Assembly (NCBI GenBank): GCA_039707655.1
Contig: CM077676.1
Span: 376,964,114-377,028,113 of the forward strand
From: Elymus sibiricus
Lineage: Eukaryota > Streptophyta > Magnoliopsida > Poales > Poaceae
DNA: 64,000 nucleotides
Direction of reading: 5' to 3'
Part shown: one piece after another, positions 1 through 12,200 of the stretch
Position numbering within the stretch: the stretch's first letter is position 1
Layout: each line of letters begins with the position of its first letter
The notes under the pieces: generated by a model
Seen by the model: the letters and a program-made list of their open reading frames with translations, nothing else
Databases searched by the model: none
Told to the model about the DNA's origin: nothing
Translations under genes and position numbers: made by a program

Positions 1-1583
1 GTGTGGATAATAGACAAATACTATGTCCCTAGTATGCCTCTACTAGACTAGCTCGTTGATCAAAAGATGGTCAAGGTTTCCTGACCATGGACATGAGTTG
101 CCATTTGATAACGGGATCACATCATTAGGAGAATGATGTGATGGACTTGACCCAACCGTCAACATAGCATATGATCGTTCAGTTTAATGCTATTGCTTTC
201 ACTATGTCAAATACACGTTCCTCTGACCATGAGATCATGCAACTCCCGGATACCGTAGGAATACTTTGGGTGTATCAAACGTCACAACGTAACTGGGTGA
301 TTATAAAGGTGCACTACAGGTATCTCCGAAAGTGTTTGTTGAGTTGGCATGGATCAAGATTGGGATTTGTCACTCCGACTAGAAGCCTTGCAAGCACCGT
401 GACTAAAGAGTTAGTTGCAAGATGATGTATTACAGAACGAGTAAAGAGACTTGCCGGTAACGAGATTGAACTAGGTATTGGATACCGACGATCGAATCTC
501 GGGCAAGTAACATACCGCCGGACAAAGGGAACAACGTATGTTGACATATGAGGTTCACCGATAAAGATCTTCGTAGAATATGTAGGAACCAATATGAGCA
601 TCCAGGTTCCGCTGTTGGTTATTGACCAGAGAGTCGTCTCGGTCATGTCTACATCATTCCCGAACCCGTAGGGTCCGCACACTTAAGGTTCGATGACGAT
701 ATAGTATTATATGAGTTATGTGATTGGTGACCGAATGTTGTTCGGAGTCCCGGATGAGATCGCGGACATGACGAGGAGTCTCGGAATGTCCGAGAGGTAA
801 AGATTCATATATTGGAAGGCTATATTCGGACGTCGGAAAGGTTCCGAGTGATTCGGGTATTTTTCGGAGTACCGGGGAGTTACGGGAATTCACCGGAAGA
901 AGTAATGGGCCTTATTGGGCCATACGGGAAAAGGAGAGGCAGGCCACGTGAGGAGGCGCGCGCCCCCCCTTGCCCAAACCGAATTGGACTAGGGGAGGGG
1001 GCGCAGCCCCCTCTTTCCTTTCCCTCTCCCTTCCCCCTTTCCTACGCCGTATGGGAGGTGGAATCCTACTAGGACTAAGGAGTCCTAGTAGGACTCCCCA
1101 CTCTTGGCGCAGCCCCTAGGGCCAGCCTCCTCCCCTCTCCCTCCTTTATATACGGAGGAGGGGCACCCCTTGGAGACACACAATTGTCCCATAGCCGTGT
1201 GCGGTGCCCCGATCTCTGTTTTCCACCTCGGTCATATTTTCGGAGAGCTTAGGTGAAGCCCTGCCGGAATCACTTCACCGTCACCGTCGCCACGCCGTCG
1301 TGCTGACGGAACTCATCTACTACCTCGACGTCTTGCTGGATCAAGAAGGCGAGGAACGTCACCGAGCTGCACGTGTGTAGAACTCGGAGGTGTCGTACGT
1401 TCCGTACTCGATCGGTGGAGCTCGAAGGATTGTTCGACTACATCAACCGCGTTGTGAGACGCTTCCGCTAACGGTCTACGAGGGTACGTAGACACACTCT
1501 CCCCTCTCGTAGCGATGCATCTCCATGGATAGATCTTGCGTGAGCATAGGAAATTTTTGAAATTCATGCTCCGTTCCCCAACA
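1..1583 (+). mobile_element. Angela/BARE1-type Copia LTR (3' part; start lies upstream)
   Basis: The sequence follows the well-known Triticeae Angela/WIS/BARE1 LTR: a block about an AT-rich leader and 'gagaatgatgtgatgga', the 'actcccggataccgtagga' block, and a G/C-rich stretch before a TATA box (TATATAC, 1147-1153). It ends ...CCCCAACA at 1583, a canonical CA terminus. What follows is not a primer-binding site but the interior of another LTR family, so this is the downstream LTR of an element or a solo LTR. The first ~100+ bases are outside the window, so the target-site duplication cannot be tested; AATAT at 1584-1588 is the expected right copy. Family assignment is from memory of consensus sequence. 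Confidence 0.8.
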
Positions 1584-2304
1584 AATATTTCTCATGAATA
1601 ATCTGATCATAAACTCACAATTCATCGGATCCCAATAAACACACCGCAAAAGAAGATTACATCGGATAGAACTCCAAGAACATCGAGGAGAACATGGTAT
1701 TAAAGATCAAAGAAAGAGAAGAAGCCATCTAGCTACTAGCTATGGACACGTAGGTTTGTGGTAAACTACTCACACATCATCGGAAGGGCAGCAAGGTTGA
1801 TGTAGAAGCCATCCGTGATCGATTCCCCCTCTGGCAGAGTACCGGAAAAGGCCTCCAGATGGGATCGCGGAAGAACAGAGGCTTGCGGCGGCGTAAAAGT
1901 TATTCGGGGTGGCTCTCTGTTGGTTTACCAATATTTGAGAATTTATAGAAGTGGAATTAGGTCAAACGGAGGCACAAGGGCCCCACAAGGCATCAGGGCG
2001 CGCCCCCCTGGGGCCGCGCCCTGTTGCCTTGTGGAGGCCTCGTGAACCTTCTGGCCTCCTCTCCAAGTCTCCAGGGTCTCTTTTGTCCAGAAAAAAATCT
2101 CCAAAAAGTTTCGTGGCATTTGGACTTCGTTTGGTACTGATTTCCTGAAAACCAAAAACAAGCAGAAAATAGCAACTGGCACTGGGCACTAGGTTAATAG
2201 GTTAGTCCCAAAAAATGATATATAATTGCATATAAAAATATCCAAGATTGATACTATAATAGCATGGAACAATGAAAAATTATAGATAAGTTGGAGACGT
2301 ATCA
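1584..2304 (-). mobile_element. Truncated LTR of the TGATACGTCTCC family, cut by the Angela LTR
   Basis: This matches the distal half of the two complete copies at 26034-27597 and 27787-29331, including the blocks around 'aataatctgatcataaac', 'catcggaagggcagcaagg' and the terminal GGAGACGTATCA. On the minus strand it starts TGATACGTCTCC. Its other end was removed from view by the Angela LTR inserted at 1583/1584. The family resembles Gypsy LTRs of the Sabrina/WHAM type, but that name is uncertain. The short ORFs across it are not genes. Confidence 0.8.
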
Positions 2305-3002
2305 CCGATCTCAAGTCCGGCAAGAAGAGGAATGATGGCTCAAGCTCCCACCAATCCATTGGGTTGGACGATGTTGTCGTCACGAATGGAAGAGCCACCG
2401 TGCCAAAGGATAACCGACAAGTCATGGGAAACAAGTGGGAGAAGGCAAGGGCCTCCCGTGACGCCGCGGCTACAAAAATGTCGTCCACATGGACGGGCAT
2501 TTTTTCGGCAAGGGAGAACAAGAAAGAGGAGAGGTACAAGCCCATGTTGGATGCGCAAAAGGAGAGGATGGAGTGGGACCGGAATAGGGCGGAGAAGAAG
2601 CTCCGAATTGAGAGGGAGAAGATCGAGTTGGAGAAGCAAGAGGCGGCCATCAAATGGGAACTCGAGAAGGCCAAGACATTTGGCGAGATGGAGCTTGAGA
2701 AGGAGAGGTTGCAACTCGCACGGGACGTGGAGGATGCGAAGATCATGTTGGCGGACGAAACCCTCTTGGATGAGCATGCAAAGAAGTGGCTTTCAGAGAA
2801 GAAGAAGGCGATCAATGACCGTAGGGAGTACAAGGCGGCGAGGGCGGCTGCGGCAGCGGCAGCGGATCATGCGGCCCGGATGCAGGTGGAGGAGGCAGCC
2901 CAAATGTAGGCGGAGGAGGCAGCCCGGATGCATGCGGAGCAGTACGAGCAGGACGCGTTCCGCCTGGAGCAGTACGCATACAAGCAGGCGCCCGGGCGAT
3001 GA
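2305..3002 (+). pseudogene. Harbinger ORF1-like / NAM-associated C-terminal domain protein, 3' part
   Basis: The frame is open from the LTR junction to 2907 and then, after one TAG at 2908, to a TGA at 3000-3002. The product is very rich in Lys, Glu and Arg, with long charged helices (residues from about 2480 to 2800) and an Ala-rich tail. This is what is known of the C-terminal half of 'NAM-associated' or Myb/SANT-like ORF1 proteins carried by plant Harbinger elements, which help the transposase bind DNA. The N-terminal Myb-like part would lie upstream of the LTR insertion. The TAG sits where the preceding repeat of the same motif (M-Q-V-E-E-A-A) has CAG, so it is best read as a C-to-T nonsense change. 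The G/C content is much higher than the surroundings. Confidence 0.65.
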
Positions 3003-3270
3003 TCCAAAGCCATCCGTCACGCTCGAACATTGATTTTATTTTGGCTTGTCCGGTTTGTTGAACTATGATTTGCTTTGCTTCATTTCGAACTGTTGAATTC
3101 GGACAATTTGTATTGTATGATTGACGTGCATGGATTGCGTGGATTTGAGGATCCGCATTTGAGGTATGTGGATGTGTGGCGCAACATATGAGGGGCCGGC
3201 GGGCGCTGTCCGCGGACGCGCCCGCGGGCGTATAGGGGGCCGGATTTGCCAAGTCTGGCTGTAGATGCTC
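2305..3270 (+). mobile_element. Right part of a PIF-Harbinger element
   Basis: The right terminus GGCTGTAGATGCTC (3257-3270) is the reverse complement of the 14-bp terminal repeat GAGCATCTACAGCC seen complete at 25400. It is followed by TAA (3271-3273), the TWA-type 3-bp target duplication of PIF-Harbinger elements. The left part was separated by the LTR ending at 2304 and is outside the window. It carries an ORF1-like gene (2305-3002). No DDE transposase is visible in this part. Confidence 0.75.
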
Positions 3271-3273
3271 TAA

Positions 3274-3984
3274 TGACATGGTAGTGTGGCGCATGTGTTT
3301 TTATTTTCATCGCTATTTCTTGTAACTTTCTTGCATAAGTGTTTTGTGTTTGTGTATTCTTTGTTCGGTGAATCCATTAAATTGGGCAGCACCTCCCACT
3401 CATGGAGAAACTTGCTTCAAATGGACACTTTAGCTTCGGAACCGACCTTGATGAGCCTAAGATTTTTGAAGCACGAGCTATGCACACCAAGAAGAGAGGT
3501 CTGACCGAAGCATCGCGGACATTGAGTGAGCACAAAAAGAGAACTCTGAAGGGAGCGTCTGTTGTCACGAGAGCCTAAGAAGAGAACCTGGAAACAAGTG
3601 TCATCATCGAGGCGTTGTCCAATAACTCGACCCAGCTGGCCACCCCATGATCAACATGTATGGTTCCTAGGCGACATCGATCACGTACTCATTGTGAGCT
3701 CAGAGGTAGTACCTTCCTCGCCATCCCGTTAGTTAGGCTTGATTTTTCCTCAATGGACACCGACTCGAGGAGTCCAAGATGGATGTGGTTCGTGATTGAG
3801 ATTTTGTGATGTGAATATGATGCATGCCCAAGGCAATGCCCGGCATGTTGATGTAATATTGTTGCCAACATTAGTGAGATTAGTAGTGTTGTTCTCGCTA
3901 ACTCAAATAAAAAGTAGTGTTTGTTGCCCATTTGAAGAACTTTTGTGATATCGGCATGATTAATGAGTGAGTACAGGAAGATCA
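3274..3984. other. No recognisable gene
   Basis: Mixed-composition sequence downstream of the Harbinger end. Only short ORFs occur, none with a recognisable motif. Nothing supports a host gene. Confidence 0.5.
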
Positions 3985-5575
3985 TGTTTCTCTCGAGTTG
4001 GCTTTTCGATTATTTACATCATAGCTCATGTGGAATGTATTCGCAAGATTCTGAGGGTTGCTCACTGTTAAGTCAGGAGGACTGGGCACTGTCGCTTGAA
4101 TAGATGGCTAAGGCTAGGAGGATGCATGGCATAGTACATCCCGACTCTCAAGTTCTATGGCGGAGGACTGCCGCTAGCATGCATATGTTTGCTTTCGAGT
4201 GTTACTTTTGACTAGGAATTTCTTTATGCCACTAGTGTAAAATTGTTCATGCAGAACCAACACTTATAAAATGACTTTGCTAATTGATATTGACTCTACT
4301 AACCAACGGAAGACTAGTTAAGTTAATACTGGGGGGGGGGGCACTGCCCCTCCCCTCACGACACCACACTATATTTCTCCAACCGTCAATTATGGATGGT
4401 ACTTTAACCGTCAATTATGTATAAACCTATTACCTCACAATAAAATAACTATATATACATTATAAAAACATATTCCATGATAAGTCTGGTAATATCAACA
4501 CGATGTTTTGAGTGGTTGTAATTATGTCTTTATAGATATCCTTGACTGATAAAAGTTTTAAAACGTCTTATATTTCATGGGAGGAAGTATGCATTTTCAA
4601 ATGAGGAACTATCCTAGTAAACAATTTAGTGTACATCTCACATGAAGAATGACAGGAGGAGGAATAATGCAATGCACACTTGATTGATTGTATGCCGAAG
4701 CATAGATGTTGAATACATAGGCTGTTGTGATCTCAACCAAATCCTCATTACTACGAAAGGATTAGGAGATATGGCTTGTTAGGCAAGACTAAAACAGAGC
4801 CTAACACACCGATTCTACATGTGATAACAACCGTGTTCAACACCCCCCCCCCTCGATGGAACACTGGAATGAGCTCACCATAGCTAAGTTAGTTACTCCC
4901 TTCGGATCACTGGTTGTTGTTGATCCAATATGTTTCTCTCGAGCTGGATTTTCGATTATTTACATCATAGCTCATGTGGAATGTATTCACAAGATTCTGA
5001 GGTTGCCCACCATTAAGTCAGGAGGAATAGGCATTGTTGCTTGGATAGATGGCTGAGGCTAGGATACAGCTGCAGATCTCTGGGGTTCTACGACGGAGGA
5101 CTACCGCTGGCATGCATGATGTACACGTCCTAAGTCTTATTTTCGACTAGGAATTTCTTTATACCACTAGTGTAAAATTGTTCATGCAGAATCAACACTA
5201 ATAAAATGACTTTGCTGATGGATGTTTGACTCTGCTAACCAATGGAAGACTAGTTAAGTTAAGGCGGCAGGGGGCACTGCCCCCTCCCCTCACGATACCG
5301 CGTTGAATTTCTTGAACGGAAAGTCTCTCTTCAAATGTTGACCTAGTTTATAGATGGTACTTTAAACCATCAACTATGTATAAAACTATTGCCTCACAAT
5401 TCCATAACAAGTCTAGTAATATCAACTCTATGTTTTGAGTGATTGTAATTCTGTCTTTATAGATATGCTTGATTGATAAAAGTTCAAAAATGTTTTATAT
5501 TTTGTGTGGGAGGAATTTTGCATTTTCAAAGGAAGAACTATTCTAGTAAACAATTTAGTGTGCATATCACATGTT
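3985..5575. repeat. Diverged direct duplication of ~0.65 kb flanking a Copia LTR fragment
   Basis: About 3985-4646 and 4929-5575 align along their length in the same orientation. Shared anchors in order are 'tttcgattatttacatcata', 'ggcactgcccc' and 'aaacaatttagtg'. They differ by many substitutions and small indels, e.g. a G10 run at 4331 in copy 1 against 'ggcggcaggggg' in copy 2. The block between them (4648-4928) is unrelated and looks like the end of a Copia element. No coding capacity. Confidence 0.7.
4648..4928 (-). mobile_element. Truncated Copia-type 3' end: polypurine tract plus short LTR
   Basis: Read on the minus strand, an end-of-pol-like segment runs into a purine tract (the C10 run at 4844-4853 on the plus strand). 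A segment then starts TGTTGAACACGG at 4840 and ends CA near 4648, which fits a ~190-bp LTR. There is no clear target duplication and no protein domain, so this rests on the PPT/TG...CA arrangement only. Confidence 0.4.
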
Positions 5576-5871
5576 CGTGTTTGTCTTCTATTTTTGGGAT
5601 TCCTAAGGCCCACTTGCAACAAATTAAAGGAATATTACAGAAATTTCCTAGGAATGGAAATCTATAGAATTTTTTTCTATTTACCTTTGGATTGTAGGAT
5701 TGGCCCTGAAAGTCCTATAGAAATCCTTCCTTTCCTTTCCATTATGGGGGATTCTAAACATTTGCTCAACCCTCATGTTTTCACTTCCTTTGTGAGGCCC
5801 AATGCAACATGTGTGTTCCTCAGTCCTCTTATTAGATTTCATTATTGGTTGGGGTCAATCGCACACCTCAA
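5576..5871. other. AT-rich spacer, probably MITE debris
   Basis: Contains 'tttggattgtagga' and 'cctttcctttcc' blocks reminiscent of small DNA transposons. No paired termini could be found and there is no gene. Confidence 0.35.
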
Positions 5872-6635
5872 AGGGTGCGTTTTGGTTTTTATATATAAGC
5901 AGGAGATTACATTGTACAAATACAATTGATGTTACGTAAGCTACAAGTCTAATACCCTCCCTCAATCTCAATCGTGTTCCGTAAGTTGAGATTGCGTCGA
6001 CAATGCTCAAACAAAGGTAACGACAATGGCTTGGTGAAGATATCTGCAAGTTGGTCTTTAGAGGAGATGAGCTTGATCTGAAGTAGCTTATGTGCAACAC
6101 GTTCTCTGACAAAATGGTAGTCAACTTCGATGTGTTTGGTTTGTGTATGAAACACCGGATTGGAAGAAAGGTATGTAGCACCAATGTTATCACACCAAAG
6201 AACTGGTGGCTGTCGTTGAGGTACCCGTAACTCATGAAGCAAAGACTGTACCCAAATAAGTTCTGCGGTCGCATTAGCTACAACCTTGTACTCAGCCTCT
6301 GTACTGTTGCGAGATACCGTGGCTTGCTTGCAAGCACTCGAGGTGATCAGGTTAGGTCCAAAGAAGACTGCATCTCCCCCCGTGGATCGCCGATCATTGG
6401 GATTGCCTGCCCAATCCGCATCCAAAAAAGCTGAAAGGACACCAGAAGAAGCAGGTCATAAATGTAATCCATAAGAAGCTATCAGGCGTACATAACAAAG
6501 AATGCACTTGACATCAGACCGATGTGAATCCCGAGGTGCATGGAGGTACTGGCAAACACGACTGACGGCGAAGGCAATATCTGGCCTGGTGATAGTAAGA
6601 TACTGGAGGCTAGACATGGCCTAGACACACCGATA
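5872..6635 (-). pseudogene. Ty1/copia reverse transcriptase-RNase H C-terminal fragment
   Basis: A 158-codon frame (6425 to 5949) is the C-terminal RNase H of a Copia polyprotein. It has the D-A-D-W-A-G-x-P block, the S-T-E-A-E-Y motif, [13 protein letters not shown] and a terminal E-I-E-G-G-Y stop that merges with the polypurine tract (5942-5955). Upstream on the same strand (about 6440-6620) the frames also encode the RT-end block 'S-S-L-Q-Y-L-T...R-P-D-I'. The reading frame is interrupted near 6430-6470 and everything further 5' is missing beyond the MITE at 6636, so the element is a dead fragment. Past the PPT about 75 bp of LTR-like DNA with a TATATAA motif remains. Confidence 0.85.
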
Positions 6636-7206
6636 CTCCCTCCTTTCCGGTTTATAGGGCTCAATTTCAAAATCTCTCCGACCAAGGTAGATGGTGAGTG
6701 GTGGAATAAATTTCGTAGTTTGTACAAGTACTTAATTAGTACCCTCGTTTTTCTCAAAAAGTTATGTTTACCGATGCATTAATTACAACGCATGCATGCA
6801 TGACTACTAAATGTCCATGAGACATGTTACTAGTCTATGTTACTACCTCTATAGTGGGGAGTAACATATGTGTGTTGTCATGCAACACTTCATTTATTAG
6901 GTTGTAGACTCATCTTCTCTTGATATGTGTGATGTTACTCATGTTACTCAATTTGTCTCTCTCCTCATTAATTAGCTGCCACATCATCTTTTTTTGCTTA
7001 GGTGGCATCTATGTTACTCTTTATCTTACTCCCACTATGGGTAGTCTAAACTTCTACATGCATTGGTGAGTTTTCTCTTGATACTTGCATCGGGTGATTT
7101 AATGCACCTCGAAATTCAAACATGTGATGGTAAGTAGTAGAATTGAGATTTATAAAACGGAAAAAAGAAATTTTTGAGATGAGCCTGTAAACCGGAAAGG
7201 AGGGAG
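6636..7206. mobile_element. Stowaway-like (Tc1/Mariner) MITE with a nested insertion
   Basis: Terminal inverted repeats CTCCCTCCTTTCCGGTTTA (6636) and its complement ending at 7206 are flanked by TA on both sides (6634-6635 and 7207-7208). This is the Stowaway signature. At 571 bp it is longer than usual because a second MITE-like block of ~210 bp lies inside. No coding capacity. Confidence 0.85.
6838..7048. mobile_element. Nested MITE-like block inside the Stowaway element
   Basis: Inverted ends resemble each other: 'tactacctctatagtgggg' on the left and, on the complement of the right end, 'gactacccatagtggga'. The block explains the excess length of the host MITE. Superfamily and exact ends are not resolved. 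Confidence 0.45.
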
Positions 7207-9256
7207 TACATGGCCTAGACACCTACAGGTGAAAACTTGACGAGGCCAATTTCTAGGGAAAAATCCTTATAGATTCTATATAAATCTGGCGAAATCAAAT
7301 GGCCTACGCAAGAGGATTTCTCAAAGACTCAAATTCTACGAGAGTGAAAAAACGTGTTTGGTTATCTTGAAGCAAAAGAATAGCCTTCAGTACCTGTGGT
7401 GATACCCCGCTCAAAAAAAAACGTGTTTTTTTTTTTTTTGAGACAAAAAAACGTGTGTTGATATAGCAGATAGACGAATCGGTCGATTATCCCATCATTA
7501 ACTCGTCGGCCCTGGTCCAGTTCACTTGGCATCATTGGATCGTGGCAAAGCCATCAATGCAATGCACTGCATTGGATCATGTCGACGGGCCATGGGAATG
7601 ATGCTGCTGCTACAAGAGAGGTTGATCATGGCCCAATCGTAGCATGCACACGTACTAGTACGTACGTGGACATAGAGCTCGCTCGCTCGCTCGATCCTTG
7701 GCGCCGGTTAGTGGCCCCGCTTGCCATGTGGCCCAACCTCCCCGTCCAACTGTAAACGAGCATGAACACTCACATCACATGAGTATGGCGTCGCTGCTGC
7801 ATCACACGAAGAAAGCGTATTTTTGCGTGGCCCCTGAGATGATGCTTTGCTTGTTTCTTGCTTTCTCTCTCTCGATCTCTCCTCTTTTTCTTCTTTTTTG
7901 CGATGAGCTCGTTCGTCCTCCTTGTGTTTCCCGAGGGAACGAGCTTTTCCTCTTCGCTAATGATAAATGATATCGTCGTCGTGCGCATCTTTTGCAGCGT
8001 AGTAAGTACCACGAGAGACCGTTGGCGCGCCTTTTCCTTGACTTGATCGGGCAGCATGGGAGCGGCCAAAAGGAAGGGTCATGACGGTGGATGTTACTAC
8101 GAGCTCCTTCCACGCGCACATGCATGTGTCCCGTGTTTCTTGCTTGACGCACTTTTGCTTCCATTTATGCTAAACAGACTAAGGAGGAGTGACACGCGCA
8201 GCTGCTGCCCCAGGCTAGCACGTTTTCGGCGGAGGAGGGGCAGCCCAATAATTCGTTACAGCGGAGCTTGTCTGCGTCTGTGTCGGCCTAAAACTCCGCG
8301 AAATGAAAGCAACATGCGCTTCCAAAGCTGCAGCTGCACTGGATGGAGCATGCAAGGATGCCGTCCGTCCTCGCAGCAGTACTGCAGTAGCAGTAGCTAG
8401 GCGGCGAGTAATGGCGGAGGCCGGTGGTAGGTGAGTGAGGACGATGCCGCGCGCGGACGTGGCGTCGCATCGCTTCTGCCGACCTTTCTCGGCCTTGCAC
8501 GGCACCAGCACAGGGTACTGCAGAAAGGTGGTACTAATCTCAACGTGGCCTCGCGTGACCACGTTTCTTGAAACTTGGCAACAGACGAAAGAGCAGCTTG
8601 CGAAAAATCCATGCAGGCTTTCTAGGAAGGTAAGTAATGTTTGTTACATGAATGATCAAAGGGCTGCTGCTGGATTGTCATCCGGAAAGTGTGACCTTCA
8701 CGCGGTCCTGTGATTCCACGGCGTGATAAGTGTTGGTTTACTTTAACTATTTTTCTTTTCTGTTTGGCTAGAATCAAGTTCCGGTTTACTTTGGTTCCTC
8801 CATATATCACTTCATGAATAAGGCATGTAACAAACACATGATGCACTACTACATGCAGCTCAGACTGCTCAATTGTTTGGTTTCTAGCTCTAGTTGCCTT
8901 CTTCTGTAAACGGGGCAAGCAAAAGTAAGTGGCCGCATCGAATCGACCCACCTTCATCTACATTGTTGTGCACTCTCCAGCTTGCTTCGAATCGACCCGC
9001 CTTCATCTACATTGTTGTGCACTCTCCAGCTTGCTTCGCCGTATCATCACCGAGCTGAAACATAGCAGAAAATTGATATGCCGTGACAAACGGCGGACGA
9101 GAATTTCCTCAAGGAGACAAGGAAGGATCAAAATAGTTGAGATATATATATACCTCACGAGGAGAAGGCTTTGATGCCACCTCAACTACATAGAAAGAGA
9201 GCACTTAAAGGGAACTGACTGGATCATGCCTCCACAATGCAAAATTCCTCTAATTC
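7207..9256. other. Intergenic; no supported gene
   Basis: The first ~200 bp look like transposon remnants (homopolymer T at 7424). 7500-8730 has moderate G/C, several short overlapping ORFs on both strands and a (GCTC)n-like microsatellite at 7678-7694, but no domain or splice-consistent coding path. The right end contains the 3' untranslated region of the minus-strand CCCH gene. Confidence 0.5.
8939..9037. repeat. Tandem duplication, 49-bp unit, two copies
   Basis: The unit that starts 'aatcgaccc' at 8941 recurs at 8990 with one A/G difference. Non-coding, just downstream of the CCCH gene. Confidence 0.9.
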
Positions 9257-12200
9257 TTAGAATACATGGCTAACATGCCTGTGTGGCGGCTCATCCAGCG
9301 GTATCTGAAAAGTAGTTTCGTGTAAATCAAATGCCGCAAACTTGATAACATAAAGAACTAGCTCAGCAGTAACATTTATGCTACACAGTTTTCACATAGA
9401 ACGAGGAAGAATTTAGTATATCTCCTAGCAGAAGTTTCACTGTTTTTCCAGGCTCCCACCAGGAATGTCTAATTATCCAGACACGAAAAATTTATATGTG
9501 CTCCATATAGTTGGTATACAATTAAGATAAAGCAAAGCAGGAGAAGAACCTAATGTAATGTAAGTAAACAGATAAGACGTCAAGGCGTAAATTCCTAATA
9601 ACTAAAATATTATGCCTTCAAAAAGAAGCAGCAAAATCGTGTGCGTGTCACCAATTTAGATGCTGGAGTTAGCTATGCACGCATGCCACAGCTTGTGAAT
9701 GAGTTAAGAAGTAGCAAGATCTTGCCATAATGGTGAAGAGAAATTTACAGAAACAACTAGAAATCTGCCACCAGGAAAGACAATTGTTTGTGGCCAAACA
9801 TTCTTAAAAAATAAAACCATAGAGGTATATGAGGAAAGTAGCCACACCTGTCCAATTTCCCATTTTTCCTTCAGCCAAATGCTATCATCCTGTTTTTCAT
9901 TTCTACTGTCTCTGTTGAATAAAAACATAAGGTAAGGGTAAGCACAAGTGGTGAAACTTCACTCTGTTACAGATAAATATTTTATAAACTCAGAAGTCAA
10001 AACCAACAAAGTAACAAAATATATTGTAATATGGTTAAACAGCCAGGTTTAATTGATTTTTTATATTCTCCTAAAACCGTGTCTTACCAAGGAGCATAAT
10101 TTTATATTAAAGAAAGTAGTACAAATATTAATTGAAACTTGTACTAAGAATATTAAAGAAAGTAATACATTGAAAACCTTCACCCATAATCTAAGAATCT
10201 GCGTTCAATTATTTCTCATTAATGGGTTACAGTTCTTGCCCAGAGTACATATATAATTTAGAATTATGAAGGAACTTACTCAACAGGTGCCTGGTCCATG
10301 GCACTTGTACGAGGTGTCATCCCATTAAGTAACTCCACTGACTGCTTATCAATGTCTCTGTGATGGCCAGAGGAAGTAGAGTTCGGAAAATTGCTGTTGC
10401 TGGACATGCTCGAGCCTTGGTAATTCCCAAATGATTGCTTTGATGTCTGGCTCCCAACTGCATATGCAAGTTTTGAAAAAGTTAAGAAGGCACCAAGCAC
10501 AATAATTTCTGCAGATCTCCTAAAGAAAGGATACAAGCAAATGTTTATAACCATAAGAGGGTGAAAATAACAGGATCTATTTCAAACAAGATTGTTGAAT
10601 ACTTAATATGCAAGGCAAAGAATGAACTTTTGAACAGGTGCGATGTATTTGTGCTAATGCATATCTCTGTCCAGTGGTCATAATTTCACTTGATGAATGC
10701 CAAATGCACCACCTTCTTTCATGCAACAGTAGAACTTCCTGCTATGGAATAATAATTATGACAATATTGTGAAATTTAATCGTTTGCATCATTGTTCAAA
10801 AGAATTTCGTCATACACCAGGACAACGAATATGTACATTCAGATTCCATTCCTGGTTCCTCATAGTGCACAAACACAAGACGGAAACAGCCTCGTGGAAC
10901 TTGCCAAAAATGATTGTATAACATTCATTTATCAATATGTGCCAAATTATTTAACGGTCAGAAATCAGAAAAGATGGACAGCATCTGGAGACAGGATAGA
11001 CTCAAACAGTTAAAAGTAATCTGATTTCAGACCGTTAGTTAATTTTTATTGTTCATCTGGGGCAACATATCGTATGGAATCATTCTTGATGGTGTAGTCA
11101 TGCGGATATGCAATCAATTTAGGTTTGAGCTCAATGTTGACATGAAAGAATATCCAAAGAGTAACATAAAACAAAATTTGACATTGTACATCAAAAGGGG
11201 AAATGCAAATATTCTCTTTGCATTTTCATTCAACAGGCCTTTCATCTGGATCATTTCGCTGTACCCATTTGCATGTGGCGAACAGATAAAAACATTCATG
11301 ACAGTTAACACAATTTGAGGAGAAAAAAGAAGTAAAATTTCTAGGCCCAGTGCATATTAGACCATAATTTCAATTCCTCTATTCATTAATTCTTCTACAT
11401 GCAATACGATCATGAAGCTAGTTTGAACTTAGACCCAAAAACTAGAACTACGGTTGCAAAGATCAACTAAGACATATACCTGGAACTCCAAATTTCATTC
11501 CAGTACTGCCAAAAGTAGGGGCACCAAACGATGGAGTAGACTGTGTAGGCTGACCGAAAATGGTATTCATTGGAACTCCTGGTGCGGCAGTTCTGCATAA
11601 GATGCATTAGTTCAGATTATAAACACAAGAACACAATAAACATGATCATTCATATTGATGCAAAGAAAAATGATCAGTCATATTCATAACAATTTATGGT
11701 AACCGAGTATTCTTGAAAGCGCCGACTACTAACAGAGTAACCGAATCAACAGTTTATTCAAGACCATAATCAGAGTATTACCTTGGCCCAGATCCAAAAT
11801 TTGTTGCTGCTCCAAGTTGATTGAAACTACTAAACACAGGTGGTCCATTAGTTTGAGAACTCCCAAAGGTTGAGTTATTTTTCACTTCTGGGAAGGAGCC
11901 TGCAGTAGGAAAGCTTGGTGTTGCACGTGCCTTGTTCAGCAAATTAGTGAACTCTGTCAACTTTGCATTTTGTAGATTTCTTTCTCCTTCAACCTGAAGA
12001 AAGAAAAATTAAGGAATGATAGTTTGTTCTTAAGAAATTTTGAAAACAATTAACCAAATTTACAGTGACCAGTCTACAAAGGTTGATCTGTTTTTTTTGT
12101 GTTAAACCCACACTTAGAAGTCTCTATGTTGGAACATTTCACGGGCATAGACCATGTCCACAAGGAAAGTTTCCACATATCTCTACGACTCTACCAACGA

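Noticed and set aside
2332..3033. 233-codon frame overlapping the Harbinger ORF1
   Set aside because: Arg/Ser-rich shadow in another frame of the charged-helix gene; no family signature.
7698..8400. Overlapping ORFs on both strands near 7.7-8.4 kb
   Set aside because: No domain, inconsistent frames, composition like intergenic DNA.
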